Positions 7,379 through 16,975 of a stretch of 64,000 bases of DNA are shown here, in pieces. The stretch's first letter is position 1; each line of letters starts with the position of its first letter. Source of the stretch: Bowmanella yangjiangensis (lineage in GTDB: Bacteria; Pseudomonadota; Gammaproteobacteria; Enterobacterales; Alteromonadaceae); assembly GCF_017255015.1 (NCBI RefSeq), contig NZ_JAFKCS010000021.1:18336-82335 (forward strand). The letters run 5' to 3'. The notes under the pieces are model-generated. The model worked only from the letters and a program-made list of their open reading frames with translations. It searched no databases and was not told the origin of the DNA. The translations under genes and the position numbers were made by a program.

Positions 7379-10054
7379 TTATATCTCATATTTAAAATCT
7401 CCATCTTCCACTTTCAAATGGACTTTCTGCGCTGCCTTACCTGCCAGCATATTATTTAGAAATACTTCGGAAATAGTTGGTAGGATGCTGTTGGTCAGTA
7501 TGGCGTCTACCATACGGCCGCCGCTTTCGAGCTCGGTACAACGCTTGCCAATCAAGGCAATGACCTCATCGTCGTAGGTAAAGGGAATGTCGTAATTTTG
7601 CCGGATACGTTTCTCTATTCGGCCCAGCTGTAGACGGATAATGGCGGCGATCATGTCATCGTTCAGTGGGTAATAGGGAATCACCACCAGCCTGCCGAGT
7701 AAGGCCGGGGGAAACACTTTAAGTAATGGCTCCCGCAGCGCACTGGCTATGCCATCTGGCTCAGGCATCAGTTCCGGGTCAGCGCAAAGGCTGCTGATTA
7801 GCTCAGTACCGGCATTGGTGGTAAGTAATATCAGGGTGTTTTTAAAATCGATAACTCTGCCCTCACCATCTTCCATCCAGCCTTTATCAAATACCTGGAA
7901 GAAGATCTCATGTACATCGGGATGGGCTTTTTCGACTTCGTCGAGCAATACCACGCTGTAGGGTTTACGTCTGACAGCTTCGGTTAGCACCCCACCCTCA
8001 CCATAGCCCACATAACCCGGAGGGGCGCCTTTGAGGCTGGATACCGTATGGGCTTCCTGGTACTCGCTCATATTGATGGTGATAACATTATGCTCGCCGC
8101 CGTATAGCGCCTCCGCCAGTGCTAAAGCGGTTTCGGTTTTACCTACGCCCGAGGTACCCGCCAGCATAAATACGCCGATAGGCTTGTTCGGGTTATCCAG
8201 TCTGGCTCTAGAGGTTTGGATACGTTTGGCGATCATCTCCAGTGCATGACGCTGACCAATAATGCGTTGCTCCAAAGTATCGGCGAGCTTCAGAATCGTC
8301 GTGATTTCATCTTTGACCATCCGACCGACCGGAATGCCGGTCCAGTCCTGTACCACTGCCGCTACAGCTTGTTCGTCGACGGTGGGGAGAATTAAGGGCG
8401 ATTCGCCCTGCATATGCGAGAGTTCCTGCTGTAAGGCTTTAAGCTCAGTAAGCAGGCTGGTGACGTCTTCCTGTTGCTCGGGAGTGTTAGCCTCACTATC
8501 CACTTCTCCTCGGGCTGCACGGATCCTGGCTCTGAGCGACAGGATCTGATCCACAAGTTGCTTTTCGTCCTGCCATTTTTGCTCCAGTTCACTTAATAAG
8601 CCTTGTTCACTCTGTAGCGCGTCGTTGAGCTTGTCGCAGCGAAGCTGATGTTCGCTGCCCATGGCTGACTCGCGTTCCAGGATCGCCAGTTCCACCTGTA
8701 GCGCATCAATGCGACGACGGGTATCTTCCACCTGGGCTGGCACGGCATGTTGGCTGATAGCCACCCTGGCACAGGCGGTATCCAGCAAGCTTACTGACTT
8801 ATCGGGCAGTTGCCTGGCCGGAATATAGCGATGTGACAGCTTGACCGCTGCCTCAATGGCTTCATCCAATAATTGTACTTTGTGATGTTGTTCGAGTTTG
8901 CTGGCCACGCCGCGCATCATCAGAATAGCTTTGTCTTCGTCTGGCTCGGGAACTTGAACTACCTGGAAACGGCGGGTTAAGGCGGGATCTTTTTCAATAT
9001 GCTTTTTGTATTCGGCCCAGGTGGTGGCTGCAATAGTGCGCAAGGTGCCGCGTGCCAGGGCCGGTTTAAGCAGGTTGGCAGCATCTCCGGTACCCGCTGC
9101 ACCGCCTGCGCCCACTAAGGTGTGGGCCTCGTCGATAAATAAAATAATCGGCTTTTCCGATGACTGTACTTCTTCGATAACTTGCTTCAGGCGTTCTTCA
9201 AATTCCCCTTTCATACTGGCACCTGCCTGTAAAAGGCCCACATCCAGTACTCTGAGTTCCACATCTTTTAGCGGCGGAGGTACATCACCTGCTGCAATCC
9301 GCTGGGCAAAGCCTTCCACCACGGCGGTTTTACCTACTCCGGCTTCGCCGGTCAGGATGGGATTGTTTTGCCGACGACGCATCAGAATATCCACAATCTG
9401 ACGGATCTCTTCATCGCGGCCAACAATGGGATCCATGTCTCCGCTGGCCGCCTGGGCGGTTAGATTAACGGTAAAACGTTGCAGGGCCTCATTCTTGCCC
9501 ATTTGAGCTGGTGCCATAGCGCCGCTGGCTTCACCTGGGGCTGCAGCCGAGAAGCCATCAGTAGCGGTTTGGCCGGTTTCGGGGGAGCCTTGCACTATAC
9601 CGGCGAAACGGTTGGTCAGATTTTCTGCATCGATCTTGGCAAACTCGCCGCTGATGGCTTTTAGGTTATTCATCAGTGAACGGGTTTTTACCGCCCCCAC
9701 CATCAGGTAGCCGGTGCGAATTTGGGCCTCGTTAAACATCAGGCTGCCGTAAACCCAAGCTCGTTCCACCGCCTCTTCCAGATGCGCAGACAAATCGGTT
9801 ATGGAGGTGGAGCCGCGGGGTAAGGCATCCAGCGCCTCGGTGATATCGCGGGCGAGGGTGGCTGGATTGATTTCAAAGTACTTAATAATACGATGCAGAT
9901 CAGAGTCTGGTAGTTGCAGAATTTGTTGAATCCAGTGCACCAGCTCCACATAGGGATTGCCGCGCATTTTGCAAAATACGGTTGCGCCTTCAATGGCCTT
10001 ATAGGAAAGCTTGTTTAGTTTGCCAAACAGGGTGGAGCGGCTTATCTCGGACAT
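7379..10054 (-). CDS. clpV: T6SS sheath-disassembly ATPase ClpV (TssH)
   Basis: An 891-residue AAA+ unfoldase of the ClpV subfamily, which strips and recycles contracted TssB-TssC sheath. N-terminal Clp-N repeats (residues 1-150) are followed by a spacer, AAA module 1 with Walker A GEAGVGKT at 236-243 and Walker B IILFIDEAH, a coiled-coil middle domain (about 405-525) and AAA module 2 with a second Walker A (TSGVGKT) and a VVLLDEVEKAHPDV Walker B. Full length for the family. It sits between tssG and the lipase cassette on the same strand with a 21-base gap to tssG. Confidence 0.97.
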   Translation of the reverse strand: MSEISRSTLFGKLNKLSYKAIEGATVFCKMRGNPYVELVHWIQQILQLPDSDLHRIIKYFEINPATLARDITEALDALPRGSTSITDLSAHLEEAVERAWVYGSLMFNEAQIRTGYLMVGAVKTRSLMNNLKAISGEFAKIDAENLTNRFAGIVQGSPETGQTATDGFSAAAPGEASGAMAPAQMGKNEALQRFTVNLTAQAASGDMDPIVGRDEEIRQIVDILMRRRQNNPILTGEAGVGKTAVVEGFAQRIAAGDVPPPLKDVELRVLDVGLLQAGASMKGEFEERLKQVIEEVQSSEKPIILFIDEAHTLVGAGGAAGTGDAANLLKPALARGTLRTIAATTWAEYKKHIEKDPALTRRFQVVQVPEPDEDKAILMMRGVASKLEQHHKVQLLDEAIEAAVKLSHRYIPARQLPDKSVSLLDTACARVAISQHAVPAQVEDTRRRIDALQVELAILERESAMGSEHQLRCDKLNDALQSEQGLLSELEQKWQDEKQLVDQILSLRARIRAARGEVDSEANTPEQQEDVTSLLTELKALQQELSHMQGESPLILPTVDEQAVAAVVQDWTGIPVGRMVKDEITTILKLADTLEQRIIGQRHALEMIAKRIQTSRARLDNPNKPIGVFMLAGTSGVGKTETALALAEALYGGEHNVITINMSEYQEAHTVSSLKGAPPGYVGYGEGGVLTEAVRRKPYSVVLLDEVEKAHPDVHEIFFQVFDKGWMEDGEGRVIDFKNTLILLTTNAGTELISSLCADPELMPEPDGIASALREPLLKVFPPALLGRLVVIPYYPLNDDMIAAIIRLQLGRIEKRIRQNYDIPFTYDDEVIALIGKRCTELESGGRMVDAILTNSILPTISEVFLNNMLAGKAAQKVHLKVEDGDFKYEI

Positions 10055-10075
10055 GATTGTTCTCCCATTATTTAT

Positions 10076-11095
10076 CTACGCTTGCCCAGCCAGAATAAGG
10101 TCTTGTAGATCCGCTTCCGGCATCTTGCCAAGAACCCATGTTGTCCAGCCCAGTGAGCCGGACTGACCCAAGCTGACTCCCTGTGCTTCCTGACGGGTCA
10201 GAATGAGCCTGATGTCCCAGTCCAGTTCATTGTTTAGATACTGTTTCACCAGGTCTTTTAGCCTGCGCAAATTACGGCCGCCTGGTAAAAATGTCCGATA
10301 CTTAGGTAGTGTCATCGGGCCCAGGGTTAAGCGAAATTTATTCTGGCATTGCCAAACCCTGGCTCCCAGGTTACTGGTAATGCCTAATTGGCCAGACTCG
10401 GCATTTTGGCCCAGGCAGAGCTGTTCACTTTGATCAATGCTGAGCCACTGGCCGACAAAGGGTTCGAGCGTTACTGCAAGGCCGAAATAATGGCTGACCA
10501 TGGCACACAAGCCTTCTGCGTTTTTGTTGCGCTGCGCCAACCGGGCTGCCATATGCAGTTTGGCGTAGTCAGGTAAGCTGTCTCTGCCACGGCACTCAGA
10601 AATACCCATGCCCATTAAGCTTCCTATCCGCATCACAAATCTGTCGGTTTGGGGTCTGTCCAGATTGACCGTGGGTTGGGCGTCGGCCCAGCTGCGATAG
10701 AAAAACGACAAGAACCGATGGTGAAATATGTCGCAGAAGCGGCTCATGCTGTGGTCGGCGTGATTTCGCATCCGATCTCGCACGTATTCGGTCAAATGCA
10801 GTGGCAGTGGCCCATTGGGTCCATACAAGCCAAAGAACAACACATCCAGCCTGGGAGCGTGATTATCCGAGCGGATAAATTCTGACAAGGTGGATGCTGC
10901 GAAGACCATAGAGGGCGTTTGACCCAATCGGATAGGATCATCTTTGGGCCTTGCTGTTTTACCTAAATGCAGATCGCCAGCCGCCAACCGTTCAATTCTG
11001 CGTAGCGCTGAAAAGAACCCGAATTTAAAGGGTTCTTGTTGTAACTGTCGGTAGAGCATCAGAGAACCTGACGTTGTCCCGCTCTTATCGGCCAT
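10076..11095 (-). CDS. tssG: T6SS baseplate subunit TssG
   Basis: A 339-residue TssG (VasB/ImpH family). The typical opening LQQEPFKFGFFSALRRIERL and the later ISECRGRDSLPDYAKLHMAARL block mark it. TssG with two TssF and TssE forms the baseplate wedge. The chosen ATG overlaps the end of tssF by 37 bases and has GGAG about 10 bases upstream; a second ATG exactly at the tssF stop (TGATG, position 11059) would give a 327-residue protein and is the main alternative. Confidence 0.95.
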   Translation of the reverse strand: MADKSGTTSGSLMLYRQLQQEPFKFGFFSALRRIERLAAGDLHLGKTARPKDDPIRLGQTPSMVFAASTLSEFIRSDNHAPRLDVLFFGLYGPNGPLPLHLTEYVRDRMRNHADHSMSRFCDIFHHRFLSFFYRSWADAQPTVNLDRPQTDRFVMRIGSLMGMGISECRGRDSLPDYAKLHMAARLAQRNKNAEGLCAMVSHYFGLAVTLEPFVGQWLSIDQSEQLCLGQNAESGQLGITSNLGARVWQCQNKFRLTLGPMTLPKYRTFLPGGRNLRRLKDLVKQYLNNELDWDIRLILTRQEAQGVSLGQSGSLGWTTWVLGKMPEADLQDLILAGQA

Positions 11096-12936
11096 CTGGC
11101 AATTTCTCCACGTTCCTGAGTTGTGACCAGGGTTTGGGTAAAGGAATTAATCGATACATAAAGTGCAAAAAAACGCTCTAAAACCGCCCCAAGCAGGAAG
11201 CAACTGGCCCCTGAAAAGGCACTTTCATCAAAGGTCAGGGTGATTTCCAGACCATTGATAAAAGCAATAGGTCCGCCGCCCGGTTTGCGCCTGGTGATCT
11301 GCCGGGTTTGAATCGAACGCAAGCCGTCAATTTGTTTGCTGATTACCGGATCTTGCTGGTCACCGTAGAGTTTCAGAATGCTGCGCAGTGCCGCAGCGCC
11401 TTGCTTGTTGTCCTGATCGGTTAGCGACAGATAGTTGAGTGATAGCTGATTTATCAGCCGCCAGGCCGACTCACCCTGCTCATGGGCCAAAGAGGGTCTA
11501 GGTTTAGTGGGGCCTTTTATGCAGCGAATGCTGGCCACTGGCGCACTGACATCCAGGGTGAAGTCAGTGCTGCCTTTACCAACCGGCATATGAATGGGGA
11601 GGTCTCGGTTGGTGCACAAGGTGTGTACTTCCAACTGTTTAAATCCGCCATGTTCCGGGGTTTCTCTGCCATCCACTAAAGCAACAAAGGTTTCGCTACC
11701 TATATAGTTTGAGCGTGGACCCTGTCTGCGCTGGTGCGTGGATAAACGTCGTCGTTCCTGGCGGAAGGTATAAAAGGCGGAATGCTCGGGAAAATCGGTC
11801 AGGTCATAGCAGGCATAAAACGGTAGAAATTCCTTTTGGTCATCCGCCAGATCGCCAAAGCCTTTGACCTTGTTGATTTGAAAAACTTCAAAATCCAGGG
11901 GGCGGGTACGATCCACCACCAAGTGATACTCTTCGTCTCTGGTGCTCAGGTGAATACGATCAGAACGTTTAGGAAAAAGATTGATGACAGGGGTGCAAAA
12001 TAAGGCGAAATCCTCCGCCGAAATGCGTTGTTCTAGTTCTGGGTCTGCGCGGTCAAACAGCACAATCAATTGTAGGGTTGTGCTTTGATACCCTTTTAGT
12101 TTTTTACCCAGTGCCGTGAAATCAGCGAACAACAAATGATCGGAGAAGGCAAAATACTCACGCAGCAATCGATAGCCGGAAAAGCTACGAGGATCATCAG
12201 GAAACATACCCTGCGGATTATCGACGCTGCCTTGCTGCAAATGCTGTGGCGTGAAGTTCTCCAACCAGTTCTCATCAGGGGACGGTGAGCACGCCAAAAT
12301 TGTGCACGTATTGGCGAACAGTTGTTCATACAGCCGCGCTGCCAGGTGCGAATGGCCTGCCAGATAAAGTTTTATGTGGTTGAGGAAGCCTTCTGGCAAA
12401 GGCTGCTCATCTGTACTTTGAAAGGTTAACTTAAGTCCGGCCTTGGGCTTGTGGCCAGGGGTTGGCATGTCTTTTATCAGCGCCATATTGGTAAAGTAAC
12501 TGGCCTCACTAATGGCTACCGGCCATAACGTTACATCATGACAACTGCGGTATTCGCAGGCGCTTTGATCTCCTTCTCTACGGTTACCCTTGAGTGCGGT
12601 ATCTCGGGGTATTTTGCAGCCTTTTTCGAGACTGGCCTGGGGCTCCGGGGTAATTTGTACGACAGCCATGGACGGGGTTGGTGCCAGATACTGTGGGTAG
12701 AGAATATTCATCAAATTTTGTGTAAATTTGGGATACTCTGCATCAATACGCATATGTATACGGGCAGCAAGAAAGGCAAAACCTTCATACAACCTTTCTA
12801 CATAGGGGTCTGAGGTTTCTACCCCTTCAATTCCTAAGCGCCCGGCAATGCGCGGGAATTCAGCGGCGTATTCTGCTCCCATTTCCCGAATGAATTGCAA
12901 TTCCCGCTCGTAATGTCTTAGAAAAAGAGGATCCAT
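11059..12936 (-). CDS. tssF: T6SS baseplate subunit TssF
   Basis: A 625-residue TssF (VasA/ImpG). It begins MDPLFLRHYERELQFIREMGAEYAAEFPRIAGRLG, the family's hallmark N-terminus, and ends with the conserved GLEITLTFDESAFSGASCFLLGAVLERFFALYVSINSFTQ block. Full length. It forms the wedge with TssG and TssE around the spike. One base separates it from tssE and it overlaps tssG, so the three baseplate genes are co-translated. Confidence 0.97.
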   Translation of the reverse strand: MDPLFLRHYERELQFIREMGAEYAAEFPRIAGRLGIEGVETSDPYVERLYEGFAFLAARIHMRIDAEYPKFTQNLMNILYPQYLAPTPSMAVVQITPEPQASLEKGCKIPRDTALKGNRREGDQSACEYRSCHDVTLWPVAISEASYFTNMALIKDMPTPGHKPKAGLKLTFQSTDEQPLPEGFLNHIKLYLAGHSHLAARLYEQLFANTCTILACSPSPDENWLENFTPQHLQQGSVDNPQGMFPDDPRSFSGYRLLREYFAFSDHLLFADFTALGKKLKGYQSTTLQLIVLFDRADPELEQRISAEDFALFCTPVINLFPKRSDRIHLSTRDEEYHLVVDRTRPLDFEVFQINKVKGFGDLADDQKEFLPFYACYDLTDFPEHSAFYTFRQERRRLSTHQRRQGPRSNYIGSETFVALVDGRETPEHGGFKQLEVHTLCTNRDLPIHMPVGKGSTDFTLDVSAPVASIRCIKGPTKPRPSLAHEQGESAWRLINQLSLNYLSLTDQDNKQGAAALRSILKLYGDQQDPVISKQIDGLRSIQTRQITRRKPGGGPIAFINGLEITLTFDESAFSGASCFLLGAVLERFFALYVSINSFTQTLVTTQERGEIARWPIRAGQRQVL

Positions 12937-12937
12937 A

Positions 12938-13471
12938 TCAGCCTGCTTTTTGCTTATGTAACGTGATGGCGCCGGTGTCTAAATCCAGCTCAGATTGGAC
13001 GCTGAGATGCTCTGGAACAGGTTGGCCCCAGATATCGCACTCAATTTCAAAACGCAGTGCATTTCTGGACATCTGCCCGGTCTTTTTTACTCGAACATTT
13101 AGCGTGGATGGCAGAATTCTCGGCTCGTAGCACAAGATGATTCGATGCAACTGCTTTTGTAAGTTAGACGCATCTAATTGCGAGACAATGCTGCCGGTTA
13201 ATTCTGGTACGCCGTAATTCACCACAGATTTAGCAACCAGAGGATAGGCCGACAAATCTTCTACGCTCTCAAGATTGACGGTATTAAGTAGCCAGGATAA
13301 GTCACGAATGACGACCTCGCGCAGCTTTCGGGCACTGATATAGAACTTCTCGATGTTGTCGGATGCTTTGTGTGACTCCCCTTGGGGCGTTTGCTGCATT
13401 AAGACGTCATCGGTTAGCCTATCCAGTAAAGAAGGTTGTAATTTATGTTGTTGAAAAAGCTCAGCCATCAT
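12938..13471 (-). CDS. tssE: T6SS baseplate subunit TssE (gp25-like)
   Basis: A 177-residue TssE/gp25-like lysozyme-fold baseplate protein. LLDRLTDD near the start, VIRDLSWLLNTVN, YPLVAKSVVNYGVPELTG and YEPRILPSTLNVRV are family signatures; the ILPSTLNV segment with its basic flank is the part that initiates sheath assembly. Length is in the normal range. It lies between tagJ (21 bases) and tssF (1 base). Confidence 0.95.
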   Translation of the reverse strand: MMAELFQQHKLQPSLLDRLTDDVLMQQTPQGESHKASDNIEKFYISARKLREVVIRDLSWLLNTVNLESVEDLSAYPLVAKSVVNYGVPELTGSIVSQLDASNLQKQLHRIILCYEPRILPSTLNVRVKKTGQMSRNALRFEIECDIWGQPVPEHLSVQSELDLDTGAITLHKQKAG

Positions 13472-13492
13472 CCTTGTCCTGCTTTTTCGCCA

Positions 13493-14284
13493 CTACGCGT
13501 TATTGAGTATTATCTGGCGAATGGATAACAGAGGATATTCGTCAGTATCCGTTGCCAGCAGGCGTAGCCCTTCACCCTGATATTCATTACCACAGGCTTG
13601 CCACTGGGTTTTCCGAGCCATTTGGATTTGGCTATCTTCACTCTTCTCCGACCCTGCATAACGGCTTGGCAGCAGTGCCACATCTTGCCCGTCATTAGTC
13701 CAGGTCAGATGAACCGGCAACCAGACCAGGTCTCGCAGATCTTCGGGAGCTTGCAGGTCAATGCGTTGAATTCGGCTGAAGGGTATCCAGTAGTAGGTTC
13801 CTTTGACTATGGCTTCTAGAAAAGGTCCGATACGGCTGTCAGCATCGGCTATCCAGGCAAAATTCTGTCCGTCCACCTGCCCTGAGGATGCCGGAGCTAG
13901 CTCGAATGCCTCGCTTCTAAGTGCTTCTGCCTGGGCAAACTGCTGCTGTGCGGAAGCGTTAAGTGCCTGAATGCAAAGCGCCATCCATTCCTCGGGTTGG
14001 CCGAACAGCATGGGTGACCGTCGCCCGGCAAAGACTTCATTGCGCATGACTTCAGCAAACAATGCGGGTTTATAAGTGTGATACATGGCCAGATTAGCGT
14101 CATCCAGGTTTTTAAGTACCTCCAGTTGTGACAACGCGCGATTCCACTCGCCCATCAATGCTAACAGCTGAAAGAGAAACACCCTTAACTCTGGATTCGC
14201 AGGTTGTTGCTTGATGGCAGTCTGCAATTCGCTGAGGGCAGCAGACAGATGGCCTTGCTTCAGGCATTGTTCGGCATTAGACAT
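13493..14284 (-). CDS. tagJ: T6SS accessory protein TagJ (ImpE/HsiE family)
   Basis: A 263-residue ImpE-family protein. N-terminal helical TPR-like repeats (about residues 1-60, SNAEQCLKQGHLSAALSELQTAIKQQPANPELRVFLFQLL) are followed by the conserved IADADSRIGPFLEAIVKGTYYWIPFSRIQRI block. In Pseudomonas H1-T6SS the homologue HsiE1 binds the sheath subunit TssB and influences ClpV recruitment. TagJ is restricted to a subset of T6SS clades, so its presence together with TagF and TagH helps type this locus. Confidence 0.92.
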   Translation of the reverse strand: MSNAEQCLKQGHLSAALSELQTAIKQQPANPELRVFLFQLLALMGEWNRALSQLEVLKNLDDANLAMYHTYKPALFAEVMRNEVFAGRRSPMLFGQPEEWMALCIQALNASAQQQFAQAEALRSEAFELAPASSGQVDGQNFAWIADADSRIGPFLEAIVKGTYYWIPFSRIQRIDLQAPEDLRDLVWLPVHLTWTNDGQDVALLPSRYAGSEKSEDSQIQMARKTQWQACGNEYQGEGLRLLATDTDEYPLLSIRQIILNNA

Positions 14285-14312
14285 GGGGAAGGATCCATTT
14301 TAGTAGCAGTAA

Positions 14313-14342
14313 ACCGGGCTCGCTGATACAAGCAAAGCCCGG
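14313..14342 (-). terminator. Hairpin behind hcp
   Basis: An 8-base perfect stem (ACCGGGCT pairing with AGCCCGGT) lies just after the hcp stop, with no long U-tract. It may attenuate transcription into tagJ-tssE or protect the abundant hcp 3' end, which would help Hcp be made in excess over the baseplate proteins. The structure is seen; the role is inferred. Confidence 0.6.
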
Positions 14343-14354
14343 TAAACTCGTTTA

Positions 14355-14837
14355 TCAGGCGGCCACGTTTTCTTCGATGTTCCAGCCGAACTCTGGACCC
14401 GCAACGCCAGAACCGTCTTTGGACTGCTCCTTGTATTCCACCTTCACTTTGGCAAAGTTCAGACTGACATTTTCAGTTAATCTGTCTTCACCACCACTTC
14501 CACCTGTGCTTACTGAGGTGACAAGCACATCCGTCATGGTGATCTTGATGTACTCAAGGGGATTTTCACCGGCCTTTCTAACCACTAAGGTCGCGGTGGG
14601 AATATGCTTACCGTTGGCACAGTAAAGCATGAGATTGTTAGACGATTTGTCAAACCAATGGGTAAATGACAAGTCCTGCACACTGACTTTACCGGCGCCA
14701 CCGCCACCGCCAATATGCATACTACCTGACTGTGACATTCCCCAACTCCAGGCAAGTACGTCTATTTCCTTACTATGGGCCTTGTCCTTTGATTCTCCTT
14801 CGATACCTTCAATTTTAATGAACATATCAACTGCCAT
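14355..14837 (-). CDS. hcp: T6SS tube protein Hcp (TssD)
   Basis: A 160-residue Hcp. Hallmarks are AVDMFIKIEGIEGESKD at the start, IDVLAWSWGMSQSGS, LSFTHWFDKSSNNLMLYCANGKHI and EYIKITMTDVLVTSVSTGG. Hcp hexamers stack into the inner tube that is fired and also serve as effector chaperone. Standard length with no fused C-terminal toxin. Flanked by 73 bases to tssC and a 70-base gap with a hairpin on the other side, consistent with its own expression tuning. Confidence 0.97.
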   Translation of the reverse strand: MAVDMFIKIEGIEGESKDKAHSKEIDVLAWSWGMSQSGSMHIGGGGGAGKVSVQDLSFTHWFDKSSNNLMLYCANGKHIPTATLVVRKAGENPLEYIKITMTDVLVTSVSTGGSGGEDRLTENVSLNFAKVKVEYKEQSKDGSGVAGPEFGWNIEENVAA

Positions 14838-14910
14838 GACGACTCTCCTCTAGTTTCATTTCCATGGTGAGCAGTATTGCTCTGGTTTCTTACGTCACAA
14901 TAATCCGATA

Positions 14911-16404
14911 TCAAGCACTCTTTGCAGACGGCAGGCGTGATACCAACCTTAGCGAGACCGTTAACCCTTCCAACTGGTAGTGCGGTCTCAAGAAAAATTT
15001 AGAAGTGTAGTAGCCAGGGTTTCCTTCCACCTCTTCCACTACCACTTCTGCAGCAGCCAGCGGCTTTCTGGCCTTGGTTTCCTCGGTGGAGTTGGCGGGG
15101 TCGCCATCCACATAATTCATGATCCAGTTCTGCAGCCATTTCTGCATGCTTTCTCGCTCTTTAAAGGAGCCGATTTTGTCCCTGACGATGCATTTCAGGT
15201 AATGGGCAAACCGGCAGCTGGCGAACAGATAAGGCAATCGCGAAGCGAGGTTCGCATTGGCGGTTGCGTCTGGATCGTCATACTCAAATGGCTTCTGCAG
15301 AGATTGCGCGCCGATGAAGGCGGCGAAGTCAGAGTTTTTCTTGTGTATCAGCGGCATAAAGCCATTCTTGGCGAGTTCCGCTTCGCGCCGGTCACTAATG
15401 GCAATTTCGGTGGGGCACTTCATATCCACGCCACCATCGTCTGTTGGGAAGGTGTGGGTGGGAAGCGCTTCAACTGCGCCACCTGACTCAATGCCTCGGA
15501 TACGAGAACACCAGCCATACATTTTGAATGAGCGGTTGATATTGACCGCCATCGCATAAGCTGAATTTGCCCAAGTGTATTTATGGTGGTCGGCCCCTTC
15601 GGTATCTTCCTCAAAATCGAACTCCTCCACCGGGTCGGTTTTGGCACCATAAGGAAGGCGAGCCAGGAAGCGTGGCATGGTTAGCCCTAAATACCGCGCG
15701 TCTTCTGATTCTCGCAGTGAACGCCAGGCAGCATATTCCGGGGTTTGAAAAATTTTGGTTAAATCCCTTGGGTTGCTTAGCTCCTGCCAGGAATCCATTT
15801 GCATCAGATAGGGATCAGCTGCAGTGATGAAAGGAGCATGGCACGCCGCTGACACCTGTGCCATTTCTCCGAGTAGTTCGACATCTTGTGGACTGTGGCT
15901 AAAGTAATAATCACCCACCAAACAACCGTATGGTTCGCCGCCAAATTGCCCATATTCTTCTTCGTAGACTTTCTTGAAGATAGGGCTTTGGTCCCAAGCC
16001 GTGCCTTTGAATTTTTTCAGGGTTTTGCCTAACTCATTCTTGGTAATATTCATTACCCGAATCTTGAGCATTTCATCGGTTTCGGTGTTGTTCACCAGAT
16101 AATGCAAACCCCGCCAGGTGCCTTCCAACTTCTGAAAATCCTCGTGATGAAGGATAAGATTGACCTGATCTGACAGTTTTTGATCTATCTCGGCGATCAA
16201 TGCCTGAATGGTACCAATGACGTCAGAGGATATGACGGCGGTATCTTTCAGAAGTTGTTCTGCAAGTGTCTGAACAGCCGTTTCTACCGCTTCTTTGGAG
16301 CGATCAGACTTTGGTTTGAATTCTTTTTGCAATAACGACTGAAAATCACTGGCTTCAATTTTTTCGGCTACTTCTTGCTGCGCTTCAGTTTTTACTTCGG
16401 TCAT
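14911..16404 (-). CDS. tssC: T6SS sheath large subunit TssC
   Basis: A 497-residue TssC (VipB). Conserved blocks include LEGTWRGLHYLVNNTETD, FGGEPYGCLVGDYYF, PRFLARLPYG and the C-terminal NPGYYTSKFFLRPHYQLEGL. It builds the contractile sheath with TssB. The start codon (MTEVKTEAQQEV) follows 32 bases after tssB. Normal length, no unusual feature. Confidence 0.97.
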   Translation of the reverse strand: MTEVKTEAQQEVAEKIEASDFQSLLQKEFKPKSDRSKEAVETAVQTLAEQLLKDTAVISSDVIGTIQALIAEIDQKLSDQVNLILHHEDFQKLEGTWRGLHYLVNNTETDEMLKIRVMNITKNELGKTLKKFKGTAWDQSPIFKKVYEEEYGQFGGEPYGCLVGDYYFSHSPQDVELLGEMAQVSAACHAPFITAADPYLMQMDSWQELSNPRDLTKIFQTPEYAAWRSLRESEDARYLGLTMPRFLARLPYGAKTDPVEEFDFEEDTEGADHHKYTWANSAYAMAVNINRSFKMYGWCSRIRGIESGGAVEALPTHTFPTDDGGVDMKCPTEIAISDRREAELAKNGFMPLIHKKNSDFAAFIGAQSLQKPFEYDDPDATANANLASRLPYLFASCRFAHYLKCIVRDKIGSFKERESMQKWLQNWIMNYVDGDPANSTEETKARKPLAAAEVVVEEVEGNPGYYTSKFFLRPHYQLEGLTVSLRLVSRLPSAKSA

Positions 16405-16436
16405 GATGACAAGTACTCCATTTTTCCGTTGCTACT

Positions 16437-16940
16437 TCATTCGCCGGCCGGCTTTTTCTCGGCTAGCAAAGACTGCAGCAGCGCCGAATCATTCATGATT
16501 TTGCCAATAAGCTCTTCGGCTCCCGTTTTTCCATCCATATAAGTGATGAGGTTCGACAACTGGGTGCGAGCTTCGAGTAATTGCTTGAGCCCATCTACTT
16601 TGCGGGCAACCGCGGCAGGCGAGAAATCATCCATACTGTCGAAACTGATATCGATACTGAGATTGCCTTCACCTGTCAGGGTATTTGGAACCTGAAATGC
16701 TACCCGTGGTTTTATCGCCTTCAGGCGGTCGTCGAAGTTATCAACATCTATTTCCAATGCCTTACGATCAGCGACTGGTGGCAAGGCCTCACTGGGTTTT
16801 CCGGACAGGTCGGCCATCACCCCCATTACAAAGGGCAATTGAATTTTCTTTTCCGCGCCATACAGCTCTACGTCGTACTCAATTTGCACTCTGGGTGCAC
16901 GATTTCTGGCGATAAATTTCTGGCTGCTTGCCTTGGCCAT
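16437..16940 (-). CDS. tssB: T6SS sheath small subunit TssB
   Basis: A 167-residue TssB (VipA). It opens with SQKFIARNRAPRVQIEYDVE, then LPFVMGVMADLSG and IDVDNFDDRLKAIKPRV, all family-typical; the C-terminal helix binds TssC and, in the contracted state, ClpV. Next to tssC and tssA in the usual A-B-C order. An AAGGAG site precedes the ATG. Confidence 0.97.
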   Translation of the reverse strand: MAKASSQKFIARNRAPRVQIEYDVELYGAEKKIQLPFVMGVMADLSGKPSEALPPVADRKALEIDVDNFDDRLKAIKPRVAFQVPNTLTGEGNLSIDISFDSMDDFSPAAVARKVDGLKQLLEARTQLSNLITYMDGKTGAEELIGKIMNDSALLQSLLAEKKPAGE

Positions 16941-16975
16941 TTTTTGTACTCCTTACGGTTGATGTTTAAACATAG